Origin: Nodosilinea sp. LEGE 06152
GTDB taxonomy: Bacteria > Cyanobacteriota > Cyanobacteriia > Phormidesmidales > Phormidesmidaceae
DNA: 64,000 nt
Reading direction: 5' to 3'
NCBI RefSeq assembly: GCF_015207525.1
Contig: NZ_JADEWR010000004.1
Location: forward strand, 62,001-126,000
Positions 25,001-34,204 of the stretch are shown piece after piece. Position 1 is the first letter of the stretch. Each line of letters begins with the position of its first letter. The translations under genes were made by a program, and so were the position numbers. The notes under the pieces are model-generated. The model did not search any database, had not been told where the DNA came from, and worked only from the letters and a program-made list of their open reading frames with translations.

Positions 25001-27109
25001 TTACTCCTCTACGTTGGCGTTGACCAGGGTAAGCAACGGGCCAATTTGCTCTTGGCCACTGACGGCCAAATCGCTGTGGCACAGCACCACCCGTTCGGTG
25101 ACTCGACCGAGCAAATCGCGCAGAATCCGCTCCGGGCGATCGCGGTGCAGATCCTCTAGGTCTTCGGTGCGCCAGGGTCGCCCTGAGTAGGTGCTCAAAA
25201 AGATGGGATACCCAAACAGCAAATCCTCAGTGCCGCCCAGCCAGCGGGGCGAGCCGGCATCAATCCAGAAATGCCAGCGGTGGCGCAGGCGCTGCAGCCG
25301 GTACTGATACACGGTGGCGATCGTTATCACCCGCTGGCTGGGGTCGGCCGACTCAACCGGGTAGGGGTCGGCGGTGACGGTGCCCTGGCGCAGCAGCAAA
25401 ATAAACCGCTCCAGGGCAGGTTTGAGCAGGTGGGCCGGGGTAGTACCCAAACTGGGTGGAATTTGGCGCAGCCGATCTTCGATCGCCCAGTACTGCTGGG
25501 CAGTTTCCATCAGCTCCCGCAGGGCGGAGAGCTGGTCGGGGGGTAAGTGACTACCGCCCCAGTAGAAGGTCTGAATAGCCCGATCGAGCACGCTGACCAC
25601 CCCCAGCGTCAGGCGGCGCTGACGCTGCTGTCGCTGCTGCTCAATCCACTGGCGCAGGCGGGTGTAGGCTTCGGTAGCTTTGTAACCCAGCCGATCCCAG
25701 CGATCGAAGCGCTCGACGGGCAGCAGCTCGGGCTGCTCTAGGCTAGGTTCAAAGCAGTGGTCGACCAGCAGTTCGGCCCGTACCGGGTCAATTTGAACCG
25801 ACTCAAACCAGGGGCCCGCCTCCGGTGCCTGGGGAATTTGGCTGAGCACCAGCAGCATTTCAGCTACGGTTTCGGCATCGGCCAGCCGCCCCAGCCCAGG
25901 GTACACAAAGCTTAGCAGCGTGAGTAAGGCCCGCACCAGCGGCGAGTGAATGACCGGGCGCTGGTCGTTGAGCGAGGCCACGGGCAGCCCGCGACTGGTC
26001 AAAATTTCGGCCAGGGTGTAGCGGGCGATCGCATCTAGCCCCGGCCCAATAATCGCTACCTCATGGGGAGCCGCCTGCCCGGTACTGACCACCTCGACCA
26101 CCCGCTCCGCCGTCTGCCGCAGCAGCTCTCCCCGCGACACCGTTTGCAGGGTTTGAAAACAGGCCAGGGGTTCCGGCAGCGTCATCGGGTCCATCACCCA
26201 CTGCACCACCTGGTCGCCCCAGCGATAGCCCAAAGAGTCGGCGGCGGGGTCGGGCCGCTCGATCAGCTGACACTGCGGCTTGAGCTGCTGCTCTAGGGTA
26301 TCGGGGTTGGCCCCCATACCCAGCCGTCCTTTGCCGTAGTGATTCCAGGTAATCGCCACCGGGCGGGCCTGGTCGATAAATACCTGTAGCCACTGGGCGG
26401 CGATTCCGGGGTACTCGTCTAAGTCATCGACAAAGACACCGCCGTAGCGGGCCAGCAGCTTCTCCTGGTAGAGCGGGTGGGGCAACAGATGTCGCCAGTA
26501 CAGTTCAGTCATCACGCCGTAGGTGAGCAGGCTGCGTGCCAGGCACCAGTCGCGCCAGTTGACGACGGCCTCGCCGATCGCCCGCCATACGGTCTCCGGG
26601 GCATAGCCGGAGGGAACGCCCTCCGGCAGCAACACCAGCAAATCTTCGGCGCGAATGCCTGCCGCCGCCGCCATCTGCAAAAAGTCGAGCGATCGCCGCA
26701 CCGTTTGGGCCTCGCGCCAGCCCTCGACGGTCATGGTGCCATCGAGCAATTTCTCCTGCCACAGCCCGGTGGTCAGCTCCTGCTCGTTTTCGGGGCGCAG
26801 CCGCAGCGGAAACTGCGGCAGCAGCCCCAGACTGTTGACCAGCAGCGGCCAAAACAGCGTTACCTCGTCTTGAATAAATCCGTTGGGGGTTGTGGTGACC
26901 ACGGCGACCTCGGGAGCCACATCGGCCAGCCGGGCCGCCAGCCGCAGGCGATTGTCGCCATTGGCCGCAAATATCAAAAAGCTCTGCCCCAGCTCCAGGG
27001 GCGGCCTCAGGTCGCTGCCAGCTACGGATGCCGCAGCAACTTGGTTGAGCAGCCAGGCGGTCTTGCCGCTGCCTGTTGCACCCTCAAGCCACTGGGGCCA
27101 GTCTGCCAT
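25001..27109 (-). CDS. AddB/UvrD-like P-loop protein, degenerate
   Basis: 702 residues. The N-terminus carries a Walker A box WLEGATGSGKTAWLLNQV and a Walker B-like VFVDDLDEYPG near residue 230, in the arrangement of UvrD/AddB superfamily-1 proteins. Later blocks such as VAIIGPGLDAIARYTLAEIL and LNDQRPVIHSPLVRALLTLL follow the helicase C-lobe, and VVLCHSDLAVSGQEQIGPLL near the C-terminus resembles the motif V/VI region. Canonical superfamily-1 motifs III, IV and VI arginine fingers are weak, and no Cys-rich iron-sulphur nuclease domain (as in AddB) is present. It may be a non-catalytic scaffold or an ATPase partner in recombination. Function unproven; the P-loop and length are clear. Confidence 0.75.
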   Translation of the reverse strand: MADWPQWLEGATGSGKTAWLLNQVAAASVAGSDLRPPLELGQSFLIFAANGDNRLRLAARLADVAPEVAVVTTTPNGFIQDEVTLFWPLLVNSLGLLPQFPLRLRPENEQELTTGLWQEKLLDGTMTVEGWREAQTVRRSLDFLQMAAAAGIRAEDLLVLLPEGVPSGYAPETVWRAIGEAVVNWRDWCLARSLLTYGVMTELYWRHLLPHPLYQEKLLARYGGVFVDDLDEYPGIAAQWLQVFIDQARPVAITWNHYGKGRLGMGANPDTLEQQLKPQCQLIERPDPAADSLGYRWGDQVVQWVMDPMTLPEPLACFQTLQTVSRGELLRQTAERVVEVVSTGQAAPHEVAIIGPGLDAIARYTLAEILTSRGLPVASLNDQRPVIHSPLVRALLTLLSFVYPGLGRLADAETVAEMLLVLSQIPQAPEAGPWFESVQIDPVRAELLVDHCFEPSLEQPELLPVERFDRWDRLGYKATEAYTRLRQWIEQQRQQRQRRLTLGVVSVLDRAIQTFYWGGSHLPPDQLSALRELMETAQQYWAIEDRLRQIPPSLGTTPAHLLKPALERFILLLRQGTVTADPYPVESADPSQRVITIATVYQYRLQRLRHRWHFWIDAGSPRWLGGTEDLLFGYPIFLSTYSGRPWRTEDLEDLHRDRPERILRDLLGRVTERVVLCHSDLAVSGQEQIGPLLTLVNANVEE

Positions 27110-27184
27110 ACCACCTACAAAGACTTTACTCTGCCTACTTTACCCCGGGTCAACCGGGGTCGGTTTAGATAAAGCACAGCAAAA

Positions 27185-27216
27185 TGACCTGAATCAGCTT
27201 AAACCGGTTCAGGTCA
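27185..27216 (-). terminator. Terminator of the psb34-type gene
   Basis: A 9-bp perfect stem, tgacctgaa (27185-27193) with ttcaggtca (27208-27216), is followed on the minus strand by ttttg. It lies 43 bases beyond the stop of the small photosystem gene and before the AddB-like gene on the same strand. Confidence 0.75.
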
Positions 27217-27258
27217 CCCGCTTTAACCCTGGACAACGCCCAGTTTTTTTAAGCCCAA

Positions 27259-27429
27259 TTAGGACACCGACACCGCTACTACCATCAGCCCAGCTACCAG
27301 CGCCAGCCCTAGACCACCCAAAATAACGTAGTTACGCTTTTGAGACGCGGTTGGTGGCTCGGCCTCGTACATCTTTGGCTCGTTGGCAAAGTTGTTGAGG
27401 CGACCGCCCTCTTCGGTGGTGTAAGGCAT
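27259..27429 (-). CDS. psb34: Ssl1498-family (Psb34-type) photosystem II assembly protein
   Basis: 56 residues, too short for many gene callers. N-terminus MPYTTEEGGRLNNFA with EPKMY soon after is the signature of the Ssl1498 family, whose Synechocystis member was named Psb34 and binds the CP47 module during photosystem II assembly and repair. A single membrane segment follows at about residues 34-54 (NYVILGGLGLALVAGLMVVA). The N-terminal half would face the cytoplasm/stroma side. A strong ribosome binding site (aagaagga) precedes the ATG at the right distance and a terminator follows, so it is a one-gene unit. Family assignment is from memory of the N-terminal signature; confidence is high. 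Confidence 0.9.
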   Translation of the reverse strand: MPYTTEEGGRLNNFANEPKMYEAEPPTASQKRNYVILGGLGLALVAGLMVVAVSVS

Positions 27430-27568
27430 TGCTAAAAGTCCTTCTTAAAAATTGACTAACCTTAAAAGAAGGTTACCTGATGAGGGCGCTAACTGGGTAC
27501 CCCTAGCGATCTCCAATCGATCTAAGGGGATAGATCTAGGGAGCTAAACCGAGCGAGATAGGCGGGGT

Positions 27569-28348
27569 TTAGGCCACGGCTGGCTGACGAGGAGCCAGAT
27601 TGAGGGCGATCGGTTGCCCTACTTCTGGACTCAGCACCTGGGCAGTTAGGCCTTTTTGGGCGATCGCATCCTGTAGCGACTGGGGGTTGCCAATTGCTTT
27701 GAGCCAGTTGACCAGTACGCCGCTGTAGGTCACGGCACCGGCATCGGCGGTGGGCAGCACCACCTGAGGCTGCAGCCACTCCACCAGTTCCAGCGCCCCC
27801 TTTTGTCCCCGAATAATGGGGCCAACCAGCGGCAGCGCCAGATCGACCACGGGGGTAATTAGAACGTCGATGGGGCCTTCCTGCCTGAGTTCGGCCTGAT
27901 GAAAGCCGTGGGGCTCATAGAATACCGAGGTGCCGGTGCTCCGATCGCGCAAAATATAGCCGTTTTCGACCAGCAGAGGTCCCATGGGGGTACCGGGTAC
28001 GGCCTTGATCGTTACCTCGGCCAGGGTAAACGTTTCACCGTGGTTTAGGGCTGTAACCTGGCTGTAGCCCAGCTTTTCAGCCACCTTGGCCGCGCTGGGA
28101 GAGCCAACCACTGGAATAGAGCGATCGAGCGCCGCTAGGGTAGGCGGATGGGCGTGATCTTCGATCCCCTGGCTGAGCAGAATTAAATCGATGGTTTCGG
28201 GTAGAGGGCGAGTCTGGGGGTGCTCGCCTTTAAACAGCCAACTCTGCTGCCCAAACACCAGTTCACCGACTAACCAAGGGTCCACTAAAATTCGCTGCCC
28301 TCCCAGGGTTAGCAGCCAAGAATTGCTGTCGAGCCAGATCACATCCAT
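27569..28348 (-). CDS. MBL-fold metallo-hydrolase
   Basis: 259 residues with the beginning of a metallo-beta-lactamase fold: MDVIWLDSNSWLLTLGGQRI followed by LVDPWL (strand and conserved Asp-Pro-Trp), then LILLSQGIEDHAHPPTLAAL in the position of the HxHxDH metal site. Here the first His is replaced (QGIEDHAH), retaining Asp-His and a further His, a variation also seen in the UlaG-like/plant group. PHGFHQAEL and ITPVVDLALPLVGPI provide later ligand regions. Soluble. Activity and substrate are unknown; fewer metal ligands mean it may bind one metal only. Single gene, divergent from the M23 peptidase gene. Confidence 0.85.
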   Translation of the reverse strand: MDVIWLDSNSWLLTLGGQRILVDPWLVGELVFGQQSWLFKGEHPQTRPLPETIDLILLSQGIEDHAHPPTLAALDRSIPVVGSPSAAKVAEKLGYSQVTALNHGETFTLAEVTIKAVPGTPMGPLLVENGYILRDRSTGTSVFYEPHGFHQAELRQEGPIDVLITPVVDLALPLVGPIIRGQKGALELVEWLQPQVVLPTADAGAVTYSGVLVNWLKAIGNPQSLQDAIAQKGLTAQVLSPEVGQPIALNLAPRQPAVA

Positions 28349-28586
28349 GGGCAGGGTCTCTGTTAAAGCGGCTTTTGATATTGTAACGGATTCTTTACAC
28401 AGGCAGAATTGACCAACTCTCTGGGCCTATTGCCGCGCTGCCCATGACCAAGATTGCACTGCGGTTCGGCCTTCGCTCTGTGGTACAAACAACCGCGAAA
28501 TTGTGCAAACGCGCTGATCCCCGTATAATCCGTTTTGGTCTGAGGGTTAGCGTTGACTGCCGTTTCTCCATCAACAAATTCTGCAT

Positions 28587-29462
28587 ATGGCCCGTTTTTC
28601 CATCAAGCCTTATACCGTGCTAATTACGGCAACCGGCAGGGCTCCGATTGTGCTAAAACTGCGCCCGGTGCCGCTACTGGTGGGTTTGGGAGTGCTGATG
28701 GGGCTGCCGATCGCCTGGATTGGCCTCCTGCTCTACCAAAATGTGCAGCTGGCTCAGCGCAACCAAAATCTTTCAGAAACCGCCAGTGAAGTGCTCACCG
28801 AGCTAAACGCGATTGGCCACGAAATTGAGGTACTCAAAACCCGAGCCGGGCTGCCCGATCGCGAAGCTGAAAACACTCGCCTCCCCAGCGACGAGAAAAT
28901 TCCTCCCCGGGGGGGCGTCGCTGAGGTAGCTCTGGCCGAAACCATGTTCGACGAAGCGCGTCGGCAGCTGCCGGGGATAGAGCAAATGCTGGCGATCGCA
29001 GTTAAGCCTGCCCTGGAGCAAACCCTGGAGTCTGAGGCAGAGCAGGCCGCCGCCTTCCCCAGCGGCAAACCCATCGCGGGCAAGGCCGATGTCTCATCTG
29101 AGTTTGGCCTGCGCCCCAACCCCTTTGGCGCTCGCCGCTACGAAATGCACGAGGGGCTCGATTTTTCTGGCCCGGTGGGCAAACCCATTTTGGCCACCGC
29201 CGAGGGGGTTATAGTCAGAGCCGACTACAACGGCGGCTACGGCAACCACGTCAAAATTGACCACGGCTACAACTACGAAACTCTGTACGCCCACATGTCA
29301 AAGATCGAGGTCAAAATTGGCGATCGCGTCCAGCGAGGCGACGTGCTGGGCTACCTGGGCAGCACCGGGCGCTCCTCAGGCCCGCACCTGCACTACAGCA
29401 TTTACCGCAACGGTCGGGCGGTGAATCCCCGCTATTATTTGAAGCTTGAGGAAACTCAATAA
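28587..29462 (+). CDS. M23 family metallopeptidase
   Basis: 291 residues. One membrane segment at about 30-53 (PLLVGLGVLMGLPIAWIGLLL) anchors the protein with the rest in the periplasm; a coiled coil (LAQRNQNLSETASEVLTELN onward) leads to the C-terminal LytM/M23 domain. That domain holds zinc ligands in EFGLRPNPFGARRYEMHEGLDF (H-x3-D) and HLHYSIYRNGRAVNP (HxH), with the usual GNHVKIDHGYNYETLYAHMS segment between. All ligands are present, so it should cleave peptidoglycan cross-links rather than being an EnvC-type activator. It precedes aroC, 117 bases apart, same direction. Confidence 0.93.
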   Translation: MARFSIKPYTVLITATGRAPIVLKLRPVPLLVGLGVLMGLPIAWIGLLLYQNVQLAQRNQNLSETASEVLTELNAIGHEIEVLKTRAGLPDREAENTRLPSDEKIPPRGGVAEVALAETMFDEARRQLPGIEQMLAIAVKPALEQTLESEAEQAAAFPSGKPIAGKADVSSEFGLRPNPFGARRYEMHEGLDFSGPVGKPILATAEGVIVRADYNGGYGNHVKIDHGYNYETLYAHMSKIEVKIGDRVQRGDVLGYLGSTGRSSGPHLHYSIYRNGRAVNPRYYLKLEETQ

Positions 29463-29579
29463 ACCAGATTCAGGTCCAGAAGTGGGGTTTTGTCGGTGGG
29501 CAAGCTCCAGCACCTGAGCTGGACCTGGCATAGTAGGATCGGTAGAACAACCTGCACCAGCGCTGGCATTACCGAATCT

Positions 29580-30668
29580 ATGGGCAACACCTTTGGGCAT
29601 TTATTTCGCATTACCACCTTTGGCGAATCCCACGGCGGTGGGGTAGGGGTGGTGATAGACGGCTGCCCGCCGCGCCTGGCCATCTCCGCCGAAGAGATTC
29701 AGGCCGAGCTAGACCGCCGCCGCCCCGGCCAGAGCAAAATTACCACCCCGCGCAAAGAGAGCGATCGCTGCGAAATTCTCTCCGGGGTGTTTGAGGGCCA
29801 AACCCTAGGCACGCCCATCTCCATTCTGGTGCGCAACGAGAACACTCGCCCGCAAGACTACAGCGAGATGGTGACCACCTATCGGCCCTCCCACGCCGAT
29901 GCCACCTACGACGCCAAGTACGGCCTGCGCAACTACCAGGGCGGCGGGCGATCGTCGGCGCGAGAAACCATTGGTCGGGTGGCGGCGGGCGCGATCGCCA
30001 AAAAGATTCTCCAGCAGGTCACAGGCACCGAGATCATCGGCTACGTCAAGCGCATTCAGGACCTAGAAGGCACCGTCGACCCAGCCACCGTCACTCTGGA
30101 GCAGGTCGAGAGCAATATTGTGCGCTGCCCCGACCCAGTCGCCGCCGAGCGCATGATCGACCGTATCGAAGCCATCCGCGACCAGGGCGACTCCATCGGC
30201 GGCGTGGTGGAATGTGTGGCCCGTGGCGTTCGCGTTGGCCTGGGCTCTCCCGTATTCGACAAGCTGGAGGCCGACCTGGCCAAGGGCGTCATGTCGCTAC
30301 CTGCCAGCAAGGGCTTCGAGATTGGCTCCGGCTTTGCGGGCACCCTGCTCACCGGCAGCCAGCACAACGACGAATTTTACACCGACGAAACCGGCACCCT
30401 GCGCACTCGCACCAACCGCTCTGGCGGCACCCAGGGCGGCATCTCCAACGGTGAAAATATTATTATTCGCGTCGCCTTTAAGCCCACCGCTACCATTCGC
30501 AAAGCCCAGAACACCGTCACTAATACGGGCGAAGCCACGGTGCTAGAGGCCCGAGGCCGCCACGACCCCTGCGTGCTGCCCCGCGCCGTGCCCATGGTCG
30601 AAGCGATGGTGGCCCTGGTACTGTGCGACCACCTGCTGCGCCACCACGGCCAGTGCGAGCTGTTTTAG
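29580..30668 (+). CDS. aroC: Chorismate synthase
   Basis: 362 residues from ATG 29580. Typical chorismate synthase start [20 protein letters not shown] with the first signature [17 protein letters not shown]; further signatures [20 protein letters not shown] and [18 protein letters not shown] bind FMN and substrate. The enzyme converts 5-enolpyruvylshikimate-3-phosphate to chorismate, the last step of the shikimate pathway. A 30-codon upstream extension in frame (29490) matches no family sequence. The cupin gene starts ten bases after its stop, so the two are likely cotranscribed. Confidence 0.98.
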   Translation: MGNTFGHLFRITTFGESHGGGVGVVIDGCPPRLAISAEEIQAELDRRRPGQSKITTPRKESDRCEILSGVFEGQTLGTPISILVRNENTRPQDYSEMVTTYRPSHADATYDAKYGLRNYQGGGRSSARETIGRVAAGAIAKKILQQVTGTEIIGYVKRIQDLEGTVDPATVTLEQVESNIVRCPDPVAAERMIDRIEAIRDQGDSIGGVVECVARGVRVGLGSPVFDKLEADLAKGVMSLPASKGFEIGSGFAGTLLTGSQHNDEFYTDETGTLRTRTNRSGGTQGGISNGENIIIRVAFKPTATIRKAQNTVTNTGEATVLEARGRHDPCVLPRAVPMVEAMVALVLCDHLLRHHGQCELF

Positions 30669-30678
30669 CGATACCGAC

Positions 30679-31026
30679 ATGAAAATTACTGGTTTAGAGC
30701 AGGTGCCCGAAGAAGCCGTGTCCCACAACCCGGCGATTAAAAAGCGGGTGCTGCTGCGATCGCACGATCTGCCCCACCTGACCAACTTCTCCCAGGCCTG
30801 CTTTGCTCCTGGGCAGATCGCCAACGGCCACAGCCATGCCGATATGGCCGAGGTCTTTTTCGTGGAATCGGGCCACGGCACCATCACCGTTGATGGCCAG
30901 CCCTACCCCCTCACCCCCGGCACCTGCATTGCAGTAGAACCCGACGAACACCACGAAGTCGCCAATACCGGCAGCGAAGCTCTCGTCCTCACCTACTTCG
31001 GTCTCCGAGTTGAACCACAAGCCTAG
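30679..31026 (+). CDS. Cupin-domain protein
   Basis: 115 residues, a single small beta-barrel. Cupin motif 1 is approximated by GHSHADMAEVFFVESGHGTI (G-x-x-H-x-H-x3,4-E), motif 2 by PGTCIAVEPDEHHEVANTG. The two His and Glu of motif 1 and the final His are the metal ligands. No enzyme domain is attached. It is coupled to aroC by a ten-base gap. Small stand-alone cupins bind sugars, quercetin-like compounds or sense metabolites; no specific role can be given. Confidence 0.9.
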   Translation: MKITGLEQVPEEAVSHNPAIKKRVLLRSHDLPHLTNFSQACFAPGQIANGHSHADMAEVFFVESGHGTITVDGQPYPLTPGTCIAVEPDEHHEVANTGSEALVLTYFGLRVEPQA

Positions 31027-31172
31027 TTTTAGACTCTTGCTTGTGAATCGGCACTCCAGCTCAAATCCCGAATAAATACTCCCATGCATGCTACGCCCCT
31101 ACGGGGTTCCTGGTTATGAATAGAAGTTCCCTCACCGTCCTCATCCCTCACCTTCCTTATCCCCTCACCCAC

Positions 31173-32219
31173 CTACCCGGTCACCACCCCCGCTGCAAAC
31201 ACTCGCCCAATCACTTCCTCTACAGGCGGGTCACTGACGGTCAAATCCTGCACGTCAAGATCGCTTAACAGCTGGCTCACAGTTTGGGTCAGCGCTTCGC
31301 GGCGCACAATCAATCGGGCGGTGCAGCCCTCCAGCGACTCTAACTCTCCATAACAGCTCAGGGTGGCGGCATCGCAGTGGGCGGCCAGATCCACAGTGAC
31401 TTCCCGGTAGGGGGCAAAGCGATCGAGCAGCCCCTCCAGGCTGCCGTCATAGATCAGCCGCCCCTGATAGATCAGCAGCACCCGCTGACACAGGGCGGTA
31501 ATATCGGCCATGTAGTGGCTGGTCAGCAGAATGGTGGCCTGGTAGCGGCGGTTGTAGTCGCGCAAAAACTCACGCACCGCCACCTGGGCATTGACATCTA
31601 AGCCCAGGGTAGGCTCATCGAGAAAGAGCACCCGGGGGCGGTGCAGTAGAGCCGCCATCATTTCAGCCTTCATGCGTTCGCCCAGAGACAGCTTGCGCAC
31701 CGGCTGATTGAGCTTGTCCTGAAGGGAGAGCATCTCGGTCAGCTCATCCACCCGATAGCGAAATTCCTTGTCGGAGAGGCCATAGATGGCGGCATTGATG
31801 CGTAGCGAGTCGAGGGCTGGTAAATCCCACAGCAGCTGCTGCTTTTGCCCCATCACCAGAGTAATATCCTGTAAAAATTCGGCCCGGCGCTGAAAGGGCA
31901 CCTGATCGCCAACCCGCACTGTACCAGCGGAGGGGTGAATTAGCCCCGTCAGCATTTTGAGCGTAGTGGTCTTACCGGCTCCATTTGGCCCCAAAAACCC
32001 TACGATTTCCCCTGGCTCAATGTGAAACGAGATCGCTTGCACCGCTTCTACCATGCGGTACTGACGACGCAAAAAATGCCGCAGGGTGCCCCCAAGCCCC
32101 GATTCTTTAACCGCTACGGGGTAGCGCTTGCTAAGCTGATCGACATCGATGCTGGGCATATAGACGCTGGCCATGGAGACTGGGCGTAGGTTGACGGCAG
32201 AGCGGAAATAGTCCTGCAA
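31173..32219 (-). CDS. ABC transporter ATP-binding protein, ABC-2 type
   Basis: 348 residues. Walker A GFLGPNGAGKTTTLKML, Q-loop segment ITLVMGQKQQLLWDLPAL, signature LSLGERMKAEMMAALLH (the LSxGE variant found in this group), Walker B VLFLDEPTLGLD and the H-loop LLTSHYM are all present. The C-terminal extension after about residue 250 is typical of ATPases of multidrug or polysaccharide ABC-2 exporters. No permease gene is next to it in the window, so its membrane partner lies elsewhere. Met21 (32159; MPSIDVDQLSKRYP) is a plausible later start. Substrate unknown. Confidence 0.93.
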   Translation of the reverse strand: MQDYFRSAVNLRPVSMASVYMPSIDVDQLSKRYPVAVKESGLGGTLRHFLRRQYRMVEAVQAISFHIEPGEIVGFLGPNGAGKTTTLKMLTGLIHPSAGTVRVGDQVPFQRRAEFLQDITLVMGQKQQLLWDLPALDSLRINAAIYGLSDKEFRYRVDELTEMLSLQDKLNQPVRKLSLGERMKAEMMAALLHRPRVLFLDEPTLGLDVNAQVAVREFLRDYNRRYQATILLTSHYMADITALCQRVLLIYQGRLIYDGSLEGLLDRFAPYREVTVDLAAHCDAATLSCYGELESLEGCTARLIVRREALTQTVSQLLSDLDVQDLTVSDPPVEEVIGRVFAAGVVTG

Positions 32220-32411
32220 AAGCCTATGAATTTCACTTTACCGCCAACCCCTGCTTCCGACATGTCTTACTCAGCCCTCCACCAGCCCGCTGCCAAACCA
32301 TTGTTGGACTGAGGTAGACAAACACCTACCCAAGCCACCACCCAATAGGGCTAGCCAGGGGATGGTTAGCCCCTGGCTTTAAGCACCTGGTTTTAATCGT
32401 CTAACTCGGGC

Positions 32412-32855
32412 CTAGCTGACAACTCGGCGCAGGAAGTGAAGGTGCTCATTTAACCCCATGGTGTTGAGACGGGCCAGCAGCGCCTGAGTTTTAGCGGGGC
32501 CATCTTGGCAGGTAGCCAGAGGCAGACGATTGGCTGGCATCAGGTGAAACAGCCGATGCCAAAAGGCCAGCTTCATGTTGATATTGAGCGCGTGGTAGGC
32601 GACCGTGAAGCGAGTCTCGGCCCCAGAGAGAATATCGCGCAAAATGGCCGCTTGGTCGTCGCGGTCGACCTGCTGAATTTGGCTGAGCAGCTGCTGTACG
32701 GCTTGGGAAAACAGCGCCACTGGGGCAATAGCCGCAAAGGCCTGACCCAGGGTATCGTAGGTGTGCCAGAGCACAGCAATTTTGCAGTCTACATCAACTG
32801 ACTCAAACGCCTGAACGGTTTGCTCAAACTGAAGGCGGACATCAGTAGCGGTCAT
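32412..32855 (-). CDS. Helical carotenoid protein-like (OCP N-terminal domain)
   Basis: 147 residues, the helical N-terminal domain of orange carotenoid protein without the NTF2-like C-terminal domain. By alignment to OCP numbering with a constant offset of 11, the carotenoid-contacting residues W41, Y44 and W110 correspond to W30 (IAVLWHTY), Y33 and W99 (KLAFWHRLF), all present. The chain ends at FLRRVVS, just after the arginine corresponding to OCP R155 and shorter than typical helical carotenoid proteins of about 160-170 residues. Such proteins quench singlet oxygen or bind to phycobilisomes in the red form. No carotenoid or phycobilisome genes are near. Carotenoid binding is likely but inferred. 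Confidence 0.85.
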   Translation of the reverse strand: MTATDVRLQFEQTVQAFESVDVDCKIAVLWHTYDTLGQAFAAIAPVALFSQAVQQLLSQIQQVDRDDQAAILRDILSGAETRFTVAYHALNINMKLAFWHRLFHLMPANRLPLATCQDGPAKTQALLARLNTMGLNEHLHFLRRVVS

Positions 32856-33339
32856 GGTAGGTTTCCTCTGGGGTTGCTATGGGGGTGGAGATGGAAATGT
32901 GACAGCACAGGCTCAGGTGCGCTGTCGAACTGGGTGCGATCGCGAGGGGTAAAACCTCCTGCGCTCATTTACTGGAGCTAAAACAATGTCTTTAAGGGAT
33001 TGAAGTAAAAAAACAAACGGGAAGGGGGATCAATTTCAATCGAGTTTATCGTCTGTTTATATTGATCCCTGTCCTCTTTGAATAAGGAGCGTTTCTTCCA
33101 AGTTTCTTTTGATTTAAAGCTTAGCTAGGGCGAACCGTAGTGCGTATCCTCCCCAGGATGAGGAAATTTCGTTTATTTGGTGGATTGTTGGCCAGGCAGC
33201 CGTTGTCTTTTAAGATTTAGTTACATATAAGATTTAGTTACACAGCTAAACCGTCAGGCTGGCGGCGGCTTCTGTAGGGTCAATCTCGCTTAGGCCATTG
33301 CTGGGAGTGCTGTTCTCTAGAGTTATGGGGCAATTTCTA
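32856..33339. other. Intergenic region between carotenoid-protein and bactofilin genes
   Basis: 484 bases without a gene. Features: a 9-bp inverted repeat gggatcaat/attgatccc (33026-33034, 33061-33069) with a 26-base loop, and a 15-bp direct repeat taagatttagttaca at 33211 and 33228 just before the bactofilin gene. Either could be a regulatory site, but neither matches a motif I know. AT-richer than the flanks. Confidence 0.5.
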
Positions 33340-33735
33340 ATGTTCAAACGCAAGTCGGCTCCGCTGTTGACCTATCTGAGTCAAAAAACCGAGTTTGAGG
33401 GGGTGCTCCACGCCGAGGGAATGCTGCGGGTAGACGGCGTTATCCATGGCACCGTGGATATAAAAGGCGATCTTGAGATCTCCTCTACGGGATTGATCGA
33501 AGGGCCGGAGGTGAGGGCCCAGAATATTGTGGTGCAGGGGGTGCTGAAGGCGCGAGTGCACGCTGAAGGCAAGCTCACCCTCAGCCGCACGGCCCGCCTA
33601 GAGGGCGACGTAGTAGCTGGTGCCCTAGAGATAGAGCCGGGAGCCTACTATACGGGCTACATTGAGACCCGCGATGCCAAATCATTGCCCCCAGCCCGAG
33701 AGGTGCCTGAGCTCTACGGCACTACCGAGATCTAG
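33340..33735 (+). CDS. Bactofilin family polymer-forming protein
   Basis: 131 residues from ATG 33340 (MFKRKSAPLLTYLSQKTEFE). The frame is open upstream to 33298 and an ATG at 33325 is another option. The core is a right-handed beta-helix repeat pattern: GVLHAEGMLRVDGVIHGTVDIKGDLEISSTGLIEG and then VRAQNIVVQGVLKARVHAEGKLTL. The I-x-G-x-(I/L/V)-x-G motif recurs throughout, as expected of bactofilins, which polymerise without nucleotides and act in cell shape or surface localisation. Tail of about 20 residues is proline-containing and probably disordered. Single gene. Confidence 0.9.
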   Translation: MFKRKSAPLLTYLSQKTEFEGVLHAEGMLRVDGVIHGTVDIKGDLEISSTGLIEGPEVRAQNIVVQGVLKARVHAEGKLTLSRTARLEGDVVAGALEIEPGAYYTGYIETRDAKSLPPAREVPELYGTTEI

Positions 33736-33892
33736 AAACTGTCATCAATGAGTCGCTGATGCTCCATGAATCAGAGGTTATAGCCCCCGGCCTATCTTTC
33801 TGGGTCGGGCGTGGCAAGCTGAGGACATCAGGGCTTTAGCCAGAATTGATGACACGCCTTAGGATCTAAATTTGAACGTCGCCCCAGGGCCG

Positions 33893-34048
33893 CTAGTCGC
33901 GCATCAGCCAGGTGACTATCACCAGGGCAACACCGCCCAGCAGCCAGGGCGACGGCACCAGCAGTTGACCCAGATGAGTTAGGTTGTCAATTGTGTGGGC
34001 GATCGCCCAGGTGCTCACGATGCAGATCAGCAACAGGATCAGTTCCAT
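33893..34048 (-). CDS. Small single-membrane-segment protein
   Basis: 51 residues not in the usual size range of gene callers. Two hydrophobic stretches: MELILLLICIVSTWAIAHTI at the N-terminus and LLGGVALVIVTWLM near the C-terminus, separated by a short Pro-containing turn, so a hairpin across the membrane is possible. A near-perfect ribosome binding site (aaaggagg) sits eight bases before the ATG, which is the main reason for calling it. It lies between the bactofilin and the secreted-protein genes, on the opposite strand. No family recognised. Confidence 0.65.
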   Translation of the reverse strand: MELILLLICIVSTWAIAHTIDNLTHLGQLLVPSPWLLGGVALVIVTWLMRD

Positions 34049-34204
34049 CGCTGGTGCCTCCTTTGGCCGCCATGGGCCATTTATCTAGATAAGCTTCAGC
34101 AGACCGATTGGTGCAGCTAGAGACAGTTTCAACTTCTGTCTATTATGGCGGCCGATCGCAACCCTGACCCGGCACCATAGAAGAGAACTGTAGAAGACCG
34201 GGGC

